The notes under the pieces are model-generated. The model was given only the letters and a program-made list of their open reading frames with translations. It was not told the DNA's origin and did not search any database. The translations under genes were made by a program, and so were the position numbers. From NCBI GenBank assembly GCA_002433595.1, contig DJIL01000023.1:1-11349 (forward strand): a stretch of DNA of 11,349 nt, in the 5' to 3' direction. How positions within the stretch are numbered: the stretch's first letter is position 1; every line of letters starts with the position of its first letter. Below are positions 1-6,083 of this stretch, piece after piece. Source of the stretch: a bacterium UBP8_UBA6595 (GTDB lineage: Bacteria; Margulisbacteria; Marinamargulisbacteria; UBA6595).

Positions 1-679
1 CCGAATCACCTGTATCTTTTTTCACTAAAGGGCCTTGCGCAAACTGCGTCCCAACTGACGAATCCCCTCCAAGTGAAACTGCACAAGCAGTGTACACCCC
101 CCCATCAAAATCATTGTGTGTATGAATATAGCCTTCGCTATTAAATTCTTCACTATCAATTGCTACCCGTGAAAGCCCACACTCAGGCTGATTCGGTTGA
201 TGTGCGGCTTGCATCGCTTTAAATTGTTGGTATAGCACGGATTCTTTTAATTCAGGAGCATACGCTTGAATGGCATATTCAAATGCGTCTGTGCTAATTG
301 AAAAGCCTGTAGCGCCACTGTAAAAACTGTGACCCGGCCATCTGTGCTGATCAAACGTTGAAATAGCTTGTTTATTTTTATTAAGTATGGCAACGACACT
401 CTTAACTTGATCTATAAATTCATACTTATTTTGATCATTAATCTTAGATCCCTCGTGTACAGAAATGGTGTGCTCTGGAAAATAAGTGGTTGACATAGCT
501 GAGGGATTTTCTGGAGTACCCGGTGGAGCTGGAGGTGGAATTGGAGTTGAAGTTGAAGTTGAATATAAAAAATGGTTAGGAGAAGAAGCCTGTTTTTGGG
601 CTACTGTTTGGGCTACTGTTTGGGCTACTGATGTTTGGGCTACTGAAAAAAAAATAGGTAAAATAGGTAATACTTTCAA
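1..679 (-). CDS. putative secreted protein, N-terminal part (runs off the left edge)
   Basis: The minus strand is open from a TTG at 679-677 to the window edge, 226 codons without a stop. The TTG follows AGGGGAG at 695-689 with a 9-nt spacer. The protein begins MKVLPILPIFFSVAQ, a short lysine plus hydrophobic stretch that could be a signal peptide. Then come four short VAQT-type repeats (about residues 13-29), a Ser/Thr run and a proline-rich linker (residues 46-59, PIPPPAPPG). From about residue 65 it looks like a folded domain containing YEFIDQVKSVVAILNKNK and GYIHTHNDFDGG. I do not recognise this domain, and the C-terminus is outside the window. Export is inferred from the N-terminus and linker only. 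Before the 767-2069 insertion it probably lay 55 bp downstream of rdgB on the same strand. A G7 run (97-103) and a T9 run in the signal region are possible slippage sites. Confidence 0.7.
   Translation of the reverse strand, partial: MKVLPILPIFFSVAQTSVAQTVAQTVAQKQASSPNHFLYSTSTSTPIPPPAPPGTPENPSAMSTTYFPEHTISVHEGSKINDQNKYEFIDQVKSVVAILNKNKQAISTFDQHRWPGHSFYSGATGFSISTDAFEYAIQAYAPELKESVLYQQFKAMQAAHQPNQPECGLSRVAIDSEEFNSEGYIHTHNDFDGGVYTACAVSLGGDSSVGTQFAQGPLVKKDTGDS
593..643 (-). repeat. 12-bp minisatellite encoding VAQT repeats
   Basis: On the plus strand the 12-mer TGTTTGGGCTAC is seen at 605-616, 617-628 and 632-643, with a degenerate copy at 593-604. A 3-bp insertion (629-631) separates the last two exact copies. 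On the coding (minus) strand the units read GTA GCC CAA ACA, giving V-A-Q-T repeats just after the hydrophobic N-terminus of the secreted protein. All changes are multiples of three, so the frame is kept. A smaller AGTTGA hexamer repeat (545-562) encodes the Ser-Thr run. Confidence 0.85.
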
Positions 680-685
680 AATTTT

Positions 686-719
686 TAACTCCCCTTTTTT
701 AATAACTCCCCTTTTTTAA
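686..719 (-). repeat. tandem 17-bp duplication carrying two ribosome binding sites
   Basis: The plus-strand unit TAACTCCCCTTTTTTAA occurs twice head to tail (686-702 and 703-719) with no mismatch. On the minus strand each unit reads AAAAAAGGGGAG, a strong Shine-Dalgarno-like sequence. The copy nearest the TTG start at 679 has normal spacing (9 nt). The other lies 17 nt further upstream and is too far to serve the same start. Confidence 0.85.
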
Positions 720-733
720 ATTAAACAAACTTT

Positions 734-844
734 TTAATTCACTTCCTGTATTTTAACACTACCCATCATTTTTTGCAATGCCTGAGCGCGATGGGATAGC
801 GTATGCTTAACCAATTCTGGCAAAACCCCCATGGTATCTGACAT
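734..844 (-). pseudogene. 3'-terminal fragment of rdgB with an alternative C-terminal tail
   Basis: The minus strand from 838 to 767 repeats the end of rdgB with one mismatch. It encodes DTMGVLPELVKHTLSHRAQA, including the K-x3-S-H-R motif of the family. It then continues in frame for a further tail, LQKMMGSVKIQEVN, to a TAA at 736-734. This differs from the tail of the intact gene (VQKMLTCSE). The fragment also has an ATG at 844-842 preceded by GAGG (854-851) with a 6-nt gap, so a 36-residue peptide could be translated. It lacks the NTP-binding and metal-binding parts and cannot be an enzyme. I read it as the original 3' end of rdgB, cut off by the insertion. Confidence 0.8.
767..838. repeat. 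72-bp direct repeat, left copy (candidate attachment site)
   Basis: It begins CATTTTTTGCA and ends CATGGTATC. It matches 1998-2069 at 71 of 72 positions; the only difference is A778 versus C2009. Similarity stops abruptly on both sides: the sequence right of 838 and left of 767 has no counterpart next to the other copy. The start-to-start distance is 1231 bp. Confidence 0.93.
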
Positions 845-858
845 AGCGCACCTCTGTC

Positions 859-910
859 TATTCATATCAAATCAGCTATTTTACAACAGTACCATCATTA
901 GATATGAATA
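859..910. repeat. 10-bp perfect inverted repeat
   Basis: TATTCATATC at 859-868 and GATATGAATA at 901-910 are exact reverse complements separated by 32 bp. They lie inside the candidate element, 20 bp from its left boundary and just upstream of the promoter of the repeat-protein gene. They could be a dyad operator or recombinase arm sites. The loop is too long and the arms too AT-rich for a good terminator. Confidence 0.6.
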
Positions 911-933
911 TATATAACACAATCTTGAAGCAG

Positions 934-963
934 TTGACTAAACGAGATTGGTAATGTTATGTT
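934..963 (+). promoter_or_regulatory. predicted sigma70-type promoter of the repeat-protein gene
   Basis: TTGACT (934-939, five of six to the -35 consensus), an 18-bp spacer and TATGTT (958-963, four of six) preceded by an extended -10 TG at 955-956. Transcription would start near 970, leaving a leader of about 70 nt before the ATG at 1041. It lies inside the candidate element, so the gene would carry its own promoter. This is a match by eye only. Confidence 0.45.
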
Positions 964-1040
964 AACAGCGCTAAGATTTGCACCTTTCTGAGCGTTCATA
1001 AACAAATTCATAGAAAAATTATAGAGTGGAGGAAATAAAT

Positions 1041-1973
1041 ATGATAAATAGTTTTCGTTCTGGTTATGTTCGTTTTGCGCAGGATATATGTTTTTACACT
1101 AATCAATCTGCAAGGGAATTGAAACTTGATGTAAGTGCAGTAACCCCTAATCGTGCAGTTACAGAAAGTCCTAACAACAATCACCCAGAACCCGTCGCTT
1201 CAGCATTAGTAACTGAAGCGACGGTAACTGTTACTACTCTTTCGGGACAAAGCAGTTCGACACAAAGCAGTAACAGACAAGCGCTCATAGATGAAGTTAG
1301 AGCTAATCTTTACAAAGAATTTTACAAAGAATTTTACAAAGAAAGTATGTCTAATGAATTTAGGAATCTATTTCCAGTGCGGTTTTTTTTAGACTGCCAA
1401 GAAATAGATATTCTGGCAGAACCTATCGACAATTTATCAGGTAAAAACATAACCGCAGTAGCAACCGGTATAGGGGGGGACTATGCATGGAAAACACCAG
1501 AATTATTAACTAGATTATATGAAAAGAATGCCGCTTTAGTAACGACCGAATTAATTGAGACGGCAATAGATTCTTTGTCAAAAGATACTAAGATTGTAGA
1601 TAGACGTACAGATAAAGTGAGGACCGGTAATTATGCATGGAAAATACCAGAATTATTAACTAGATTATATGAAAAGAACCCCGCTTTAGTAACGACCGAA
1701 TTAATTGAGACGGCAATAGATTCTTTGTCAAAAGATACTAAGATTGTAGATAGACGTACACATAAAGTGAGGACCGGTAATTATGCATGGGAAATACCAG
1801 AATTATTAACTAGATTATATGAAAAGAATCCCGCTTTAGTAACGACCGAATTAATTAAGACGGCAACCGGTGCTTTGTCAAAAGATACTAAGATTGTAGA
1901 TGCAATTACAGATGAAGTAAGGACCGGTAATTATGCATGGAAAATACCAGAATTACCAACTCCGAATCCTTAA
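1041..1973 (+). CDS. unrecognised protein with three 50-residue tandem repeats
   Basis: 310 residues. I chose the ATG at 1041 because GGAGG (1028-1032) lies 8 nt upstream; the in-frame GTG at 1026 would place that site inside the gene. Residues 1-80 are hydrophilic and low in complexity (SGQSSSTQSS around 68-77). Residues 91-101 hold a KEFYKEFYKE mini-repeat. From residue 148 come three nearly identical 50-residue units (148-197, 198-247, 248-297) and the start of a fourth, which ends in PTPNP. Each unit (YAWKIPELLTRLYEKNPALV, then TTELIETAIDSLSKDTKIVD) looks helical, so an alpha-solenoid-like or protein-binding repeat is plausible, but I recognise no family. There is no signal peptide or membrane segment. 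It is convergent with rdgB, with 6 bp between the stop codons, and lies inside the candidate element. G7 (1473-1479) and T8 (1383-1390) runs are slippage-prone. Confidence 0.8.
   Translation: MINSFRSGYVRFAQDICFYTNQSARELKLDVSAVTPNRAVTESPNNNHPEPVASALVTEATVTVTTLSGQSSSTQSSNRQALIDEVRANLYKEFYKEFYKESMSNEFRNLFPVRFFLDCQEIDILAEPIDNLSGKNITAVATGIGGDYAWKTPELLTRLYEKNAALVTTELIETAIDSLSKDTKIVDRRTDKVRTGNYAWKIPELLTRLYEKNPALVTTELIETAIDSLSKDTKIVDRRTHKVRTGNYAWEIPELLTRLYEKNPALVTTELIKTATGALSKDTKIVDAITDEVRTGNYAWKIPELPTPNP
1311..1346 (+). repeat. 12-bp tandem repeat encoding YKEF units
   Basis: TACAAAGAATTT occurs at 1311-1322 and 1323-1334, followed by a diverged TACAAAGAAAGT at 1335-1346. It encodes YKEF-YKEF-YKES and keeps the frame. 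This is a second, separate level of repetition in the same gene as the 150-bp units. Confidence 0.85.
1482..1955 (+). repeat. 150-bp in-frame tandem repeat, three units plus a partial fourth
   Basis: The landmark TATGCATGG recurs at 1482, 1632, 1782 and 1932, exactly 150 bp apart. Units 1 and 2 differ at only a handful of bases. Unit 3 has more changes, mostly towards its end. The fourth copy stops matching after about 24 bp. Such low divergence means recent duplication or ongoing gene conversion. The short downstream fragment suggests the array has changed length at its 3' end. Confidence 0.92.
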
Positions 1974-1979
1974 GCTTAC

Positions 1980-2567
1980 CTATTCAGAACAAGTTAACAT
2001 TTTTTGCACTGCCTGAGCGCGATGGGATAGCGTATGCTTAACCAATTCTGGCAAAACCCCCATGGTATCGGAGTGCCCATCGGGAATAAAAATTGGGTCA
2101 TAGCCAAAGCCATTTTCACCCTGAATCTCTGTCGAAATACGCCCTTTAGCATGGCCTTCGTAATACTGTGTCTCTCCACTTGAATCACGAAGCGCAATGC
2201 CAGATACAAAACAGGCCCCACGAGACTCTGAGTGAACGCCCTTCAATTCACCCAAAATGAGCCGGCATTGATCCAAATTAGACACCCCTTCACCCCCATA
2301 GCGTGCTGAAAAAATGCCGGGGCGACCGTCTAAAGCATCCACACATAGTCCCGAATCTTCCGCCAGGTAAATCGTCCCCGGTTGATGGACAACTCCCATT
2401 AGCTTTTTGTAGGCATTGGCCTGAAACGTAGCCCCATCTTCGTCCACGTCCAAGTGCCCTGGGTACAGTGAAGCTGAAATGCCCAATGGCGCTAGTATGG
2501 CTGTGAGTTCCTTTAATTTGTTCTGATTGGTCGATAGAAATATTACGGGTTGTTTAGATAAATCCAT
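1980..2567 (-). CDS. rdgB: XTP/dITP diphosphatase (non-canonical purine NTP pyrophosphatase)
   Basis: RdgB/HAM1 enzymes hydrolyse dITP, ITP and XTP to monophosphates and keep deaminated purines out of nucleic acids. With the start at ATG 2567 the protein has 195 residues, usual for the family. Motifs in order: STNQNK (12-17), EDSGL (70-74), GRPGIFSARY (81-90), GFGYDPIF (153-160) and K-HTL-SHR (177-183). All are intact, so it should be active. An upstream in-frame ATG at 2585 adds six residues. I prefer 2567 because GGGAG lies 11 nt before it, though this is not certain. The gene overlaps the end of rel by 25 bp (43 bp with the longer start), so translational coupling is likely. The last residues (VQKMLTCSE) differ from the tail in the duplicated fragment at 734-844 and probably came with the insertion. 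Confidence 0.95.
   Translation of the reverse strand: MDLSKQPVIFLSTNQNKLKELTAILAPLGISASLYPGHLDVDEDGATFQANAYKKLMGVVHQPGTIYLAEDSGLCVDALDGRPGIFSARYGGEGVSNLDQCRLILGELKGVHSESRGACFVSGIALRDSSGETQYYEGHAKGRISTEIQGENGFGYDPIFIPDGHSDTMGVLPELVKHTLSHRAQAVQKMLTCSE
1998..2069. repeat. 72-bp direct repeat, right copy (inside rdgB)
   Basis: It forms the 3' end of the intact rdgB coding sequence and matches 767-838 with one mismatch (C2009 versus A778). In rdgB that mismatch changes the codon after AQA from Leu (left copy) to Val. Beyond it, the leftmost part is followed by a different tail and the rdgB stop at 1982-1980. Confidence 0.93.
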
Positions 2568-4333
2568 GGCTGATCGGACTCCCATTTTGCTGACAATATA
2601 CGTGCCTGCTGATCGTCAGACAACTGCTGTATCATCCTACAATTTCGCCGATGAATTGACAACCCGTTGGCAATCGTGGGGTACCCAACAATGGGATCCC
2701 CGGAATTAGGCGCGCAGCATTTTGCCAATCGAAACTCAACACTCCGATGCCCCGACAATAAAATTCGAGGAGACTCTGATGGTATCCGTGTGGATTTTTG
2801 GTGTTTAATCGGTTTGGATGCCACAGGCCGCGCATCGTCCTCAACTGGCGTAGGCTCTGGCTCATGCCGGCGAAACCACTGCCGAATGCGGTGCCTCGCT
2901 TGTTCTGTTTGTACAATTAATAGCCAATCTTTTTTGGGCTTACTATTGGCCTGTCTCATAATCTCAACCCGATCCCCATGCTGAAGCTCATAGCGCAGCG
3001 GCACAATACAATCGTTCACTTTAGCGCCAATACACGTATGCCCAACATCGGTATGAATTTTATACGCAAAATCCAACGGCGTTGCGTGCTGGGGCAAGGC
3101 AAGCACATCACCGGTTGGCGTAAACACCATCACTTCGTCAACCAATAAATCCAATTTAATGTGATCTAAAAACTGATCTGCGTTGTCTTGATTAACCGGT
3201 GTATGCTCATTGTAGTCCACCAGCTCTTGTAAAAAGGGAGCACTCGCTTGTGGCTGTGGTATTTTTTCTGGTGAATCTTTGAGCTTGTAATGCCAATGTG
3301 CGGCTAGCCCATACTCTGCAATTTGATGCATGCGTTCGGTTCGAATTTGAATTTCAATTGGCACTCCGCGATGATCCACAACAGATGTATGCAATGATTG
3401 ATATAAATTAGGTTTTGGAACCGCAATGTAGTCTTTAAACCGGCCAGGAATTGGCTTGAACAACTCATGCGCATGGCCCAAAATTGTATAGCACTCCGGA
3501 ATCGTTGTGACAATAATGCGCAGCCCCAACACATCATGCAAGCGTGTATAATCCATATCTCGACGCTTTAATTTTTGATAAATACTATACATATGCTTCG
3601 GGCGACCCATAATGCGATACGATAGCGCCAAAGGATCTAGGCGCTGTTTAATTTTATTAACTAATCGTTGAATATGGGCCTCCCGAGTCGCCCGGGTATC
3701 CACGACTAGTCGCTGTATTTTTTTGAACATTGTTGGCTCCAGTGTTGCAAATGCAAGATCATGCAATTGCCATTTAATGGACCACAATCCCAATCGATGT
3801 GCCAATGGCGCAAAAATATCTTGAGTTTCCAATGCCATTCGTTGCTGTGCTGATTCTGATAAAAATTGAACCGTTTGCATGTTATGCAAGCGATCCGCCA
3901 ATTTAATAAATACCACGCGACTATCTTTGGCCATAGCCAAAAATAATTTTCTCAAATTCTCAGCTTGTGCTCGGGTGCCCAAGTACATACGACCCAAATT
4001 AGTCACTCCCTCAACAAGTATAGCCACATCTTCCCCAAATTGCCGTGTTAAATCTGAATAGCTAACTGCACAATCCTCAAGTGTGTCATGAAGTAGGCCT
4101 GCACATATTGTGTGACAGTCTTGCCGCAATTCTGCCAATGCAATCGCAACATGAATCGGGTGTACAATATAGGGACGCCCCGACTTCCGTTTCTGACCAG
4201 CATGCGCATCCGTGGCAAAGATATACGCCTGATTTAGCCGTTCAATAGCCGCCGCATCTAAATAGGTGCGTGAAGCATCTAAGCATCGCTCCCACAAATG
4301 TCGAATCTCTAGCTTATTATTAAATTCCGACAT
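2543..4333 (-). CDS. rel: bifunctional (p)ppGpp synthetase/hydrolase (Rel/SpoT type), lacking the ACT domain
   Basis: This enzyme makes and degrades the stringent-response alarmone (p)ppGpp. From ATG 4333 it has 596 residues. The HD hydrolase domain is intact: HAGQKRKSGRPYIVHP (44-59), LLHDTLED (80-87), KLADRLHN (144-151). The synthetase domain has GRPKHMYSIYQK (243-254), GRFKDYIAVPKPN (297-309), YQSLHT (311-316) and EIQIRT (327-332). The RFKD motif is the form typical of bifunctional enzymes rather than synthetase-only RelA. A TGS domain (about 400-460) and a zinc-finger-like CC...HRRNC segment (539-565) follow. The protein then stops where the family normally continues into an ACT/RRM domain; relatives are about 700-750 residues. 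I chose ATG 4333 because it lies 2 bp after the recJ stop and has AAGGA 12 nt upstream. The longer frame from 4417 would overlap recJ by 82 bp. The downstream gene rdgB overlaps its end. Confidence 0.93.
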   Translation of the reverse strand: MSEFNNKLEIRHLWERCLDASRTYLDAAAIERLNQAYIFATDAHAGQKRKSGRPYIVHPIHVAIALAELRQDCHTICAGLLHDTLEDCAVSYSDLTRQFGEDVAILVEGVTNLGRMYLGTRAQAENLRKLFLAMAKDSRVVFIKLADRLHNMQTVQFLSESAQQRMALETQDIFAPLAHRLGLWSIKWQLHDLAFATLEPTMFKKIQRLVVDTRATREAHIQRLVNKIKQRLDPLALSYRIMGRPKHMYSIYQKLKRRDMDYTRLHDVLGLRIIVTTIPECYTILGHAHELFKPIPGRFKDYIAVPKPNLYQSLHTSVVDHRGVPIEIQIRTERMHQIAEYGLAAHWHYKLKDSPEKIPQPQASAPFLQELVDYNEHTPVNQDNADQFLDHIKLDLLVDEVMVFTPTGDVLALPQHATPLDFAYKIHTDVGHTCIGAKVNDCIVPLRYELQHGDRVEIMRQANSKPKKDWLLIVQTEQARHRIRQWFRRHEPEPTPVEDDARPVASKPIKHQKSTRIPSESPRILLSGHRSVEFRLAKCCAPNSGDPIVGYPTIANGLSIHRRNCRMIQQLSDDQQARILSAKWESDQPWIYLNNP

Positions 4334-4335
4334 TA

Positions 4336-6081
4336 TTATCGGATATCCTTGATCATCAGCTGCATGCTTGTACGCCCCTGCCACGTATTCGTTTGCAAAT
4401 GAAATACAACGGAGCAATAGGCTTTTTGAACCGCTGGCAGTCGGTCGGCTAAATCAAAGCCAATCCCATCCACGACAACACGTGTCGCATCATCATACAG
4501 ACGGACTTTTAAATGTTTGTCTTTTAGAACACGGGACTCAATCACTCGCAGTGTGGCAACAAATATAGGCTCCGAATTATTGGGGCCAAATGGGGCCAAA
4601 CAGTGCAATTGATTATAAAAATCTGAATTAATACGATCGGATGGCAACTCAGCATCAATGACAATGACTGGCCGTAAATCATTCGCCGATAAGACTGTGC
4701 TGGCATGGGCTGACATTGCCGCATTAAAACCGCTTAACTGTGACGTCTTCAAGCTAAAGCCGGCAGCCTGATGATGCCCCCCAAATTTAGTTAAATACTG
4801 TGCATTGGCTTTAATTAACTGGTAAACATTAACACACTCAACGCTGCGCGCGGACCCTCTGGCTTCAGTATCATTGTAGCCAATTACCAAGCTGGGGCGA
4901 TGGTATCGATCGGTAATTCGAGCCGCTACAATACCAATAACACCCGGATGCCAATTTCGACCCGAAACCACCAGCACTGAATGGGTTTCTATCTCCGGGT
5001 TTGATTCTAAATACGCGATGGCTTCATCCATAGTCGTTTGCGTTAGGGTCCGACGCTCTTGATTCAAGCGCTTGAGTTTATTCGCCAACGCATCGGCTGT
5101 ATCCATGTCCTCAGCGGTCATTAGTGCCACACACATGGTGGCATTAGCCAATCGACCGGCGGCATTCAGCAATGGTGCTAAGCCAAACCCAATATCGCGG
5201 CTGGTAACGGGCTTTCCTGGCTCCAAGCCGGCTGCCCGCATCAACGCACACAGTCCCGGACGTTTTGAATGCTGCATATGAGCCAGGCCATTGCGCACAA
5301 GCGCTCGATTTACGGGAGAGAGTTGGGCAACATCCGCCACTGTCCCAATAGCGACCAAATCCAAATCATTTTTCAATGGCGACGCTTGGTGCATGTGATC
5401 AAATACTTGATTAAAAAAATGATAGACAATGCCCACTGTGCACAAATCAAAATAGCCATGATTAGCCGGTAATAGCTTAGGATCCACAATTAAATCCACA
5501 TTGGGCTGCGGGTCAGGCACTTGATGGTGATCAACCACAATAATACTTAATGCCGGATACTGTTTTTTTAGCCACGCACACTCTGTCACATTGGTTACGC
5601 CACAATCTAGCGTAATCAAAGCGGCCGGCCCCCAATCTTGAACAAGGCTGTATACCCGGTCGGTTAAGCCATAACCATCATTAAATCGATCCGGAATATA
5701 ATACTTTGGCTTAAACCCTAATGCGGATAACACCCGGATCATTACGCTTGTTGATGTTATACCGTCTACATCATAATCCCCGTACAACAATACGGTTGAT
5801 CCTGCTGGCAACTTTTGTAAAATAGCGGTCGCTTTTTGAACCCATGTATCTGGAAAATAAACAGCCGGCAGATTTTGAATGTCCAGTACATGGCGAGCAG
5901 CTTGTACCGACCGAACGCCCCGATTAATTAAAATTTGAGCAATAACAGCGTCCACGGACACCGCATTCGCCAATTTTTCACACACTGAATCCGACTGAGT
6001 TTTTACCCGCCACAGGGGCGGGGGCAATTTTGCAAGTTCACGCAACTGAGCCATATCCCGCGGCTCGCTGGTATCCGGCAA
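4336..6081 (-). CDS. recJ: single-stranded-DNA-specific 5'-3' exonuclease RecJ
   Basis: RecJ degrades ssDNA 5' to 3' in recombinational and mismatch repair. The protein has 581 residues, normal for the family. The DHH phosphoesterase motifs are present: DYDVDGITSTS (102-112), LDCG (158-161), VVDHH (182-186), GTVADVAQL (246-254). The DHHA1 motif GGHHQAAGF lies at 434-442 and an OB-like C-terminal region follows. The metal-binding Asp/His residues are all there, so it should be active. The longest frame begins with TTG at 6081, 2 bp after the accB stop. An internal ATG at 6054 (residue 10) is an alternative, and neither has a convincing Shine-Dalgarno sequence. It is tightly packed between accB and rel, which indicates co-transcription. 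Confidence 0.96.
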   Translation of the reverse strand: MPDTSEPRDMAQLRELAKLPPPLWRVKTQSDSVCEKLANAVSVDAVIAQILINRGVRSVQAARHVLDIQNLPAVYFPDTWVQKATAILQKLPAGSTVLLYGDYDVDGITSTSVMIRVLSALGFKPKYYIPDRFNDGYGLTDRVYSLVQDWGPAALITLDCGVTNVTECAWLKKQYPALSIIVVDHHQVPDPQPNVDLIVDPKLLPANHGYFDLCTVGIVYHFFNQVFDHMHQASPLKNDLDLVAIGTVADVAQLSPVNRALVRNGLAHMQHSKRPGLCALMRAAGLEPGKPVTSRDIGFGLAPLLNAAGRLANATMCVALMTAEDMDTADALANKLKRLNQERRTLTQTTMDEAIAYLESNPEIETHSVLVVSGRNWHPGVIGIVAARITDRYHRPSLVIGYNDTEARGSARSVECVNVYQLIKANAQYLTKFGGHHQAAGFSLKTSQLSGFNAAMSAHASTVLSANDLRPVIVIDAELPSDRINSDFYNQLHCLAPFGPNNSEPIFVATLRVIESRVLKDKHLKVRLYDDATRVVVDGIGFDLADRLPAVQKAYCSVVFHLQTNTWQGRTSMQLMIKDIR

Positions 6082-6083
6082 AA

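Larger units (their letters stand above)
839..1997. mobile_element. candidate non-autonomous integrated element in the rdgB 3' end
   Basis: This 1.16-kb segment is bounded by the 72-bp direct repeats. It carries one gene (the 50-residue-repeat protein, opposite strand to rdgB), that gene's promoter, a 10-bp inverted repeat near the left end, and at its right end the short substitute tail that completes rdgB. The arrangement matches insertion of a 1231-bp circle (segment plus one repeat copy) into the end of rdgB, keeping the gene open. Integrative elements commonly use this strategy in tRNA and protein gene 3' ends. There is no recombinase, transposase or terminal inverted repeat, so mobility would have to be supplied in trans. 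Alternatives are a single homologous crossover of incoming DNA, or an unequal rearrangement. The part of 680-1040 without a full gene holds only the rdgB fragment, the inverted repeat and the promoter. Confidence 0.45.

Noticed and set aside
486..719. Plus-strand open frame of 77 codons with WATVWAT repeats
   Set aside because: It is the antisense shadow of the VAQT repeats in the minus-strand secreted protein, which has a ribosome binding site and a much longer frame.
1482..1955. CRISPR-like spaced repeats
   Set aside because: The units are 150 bp, contiguous and in frame with a protein; there are no unique spacers.
2632..2984. Two open frames of about 100 codons (plus 2667-2984, minus 2632-2916)
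   Set aside because: Both lie fully inside rel, whose TGS and zinc-finger motifs are clear in its own frame.
4334..4417. Longer N-terminus for rel starting at 4417
   Set aside because: The extra 28 residues overlap the recJ coding end in another frame. The ATG at 4333, 2 bp after the recJ stop, fits the operon spacing.
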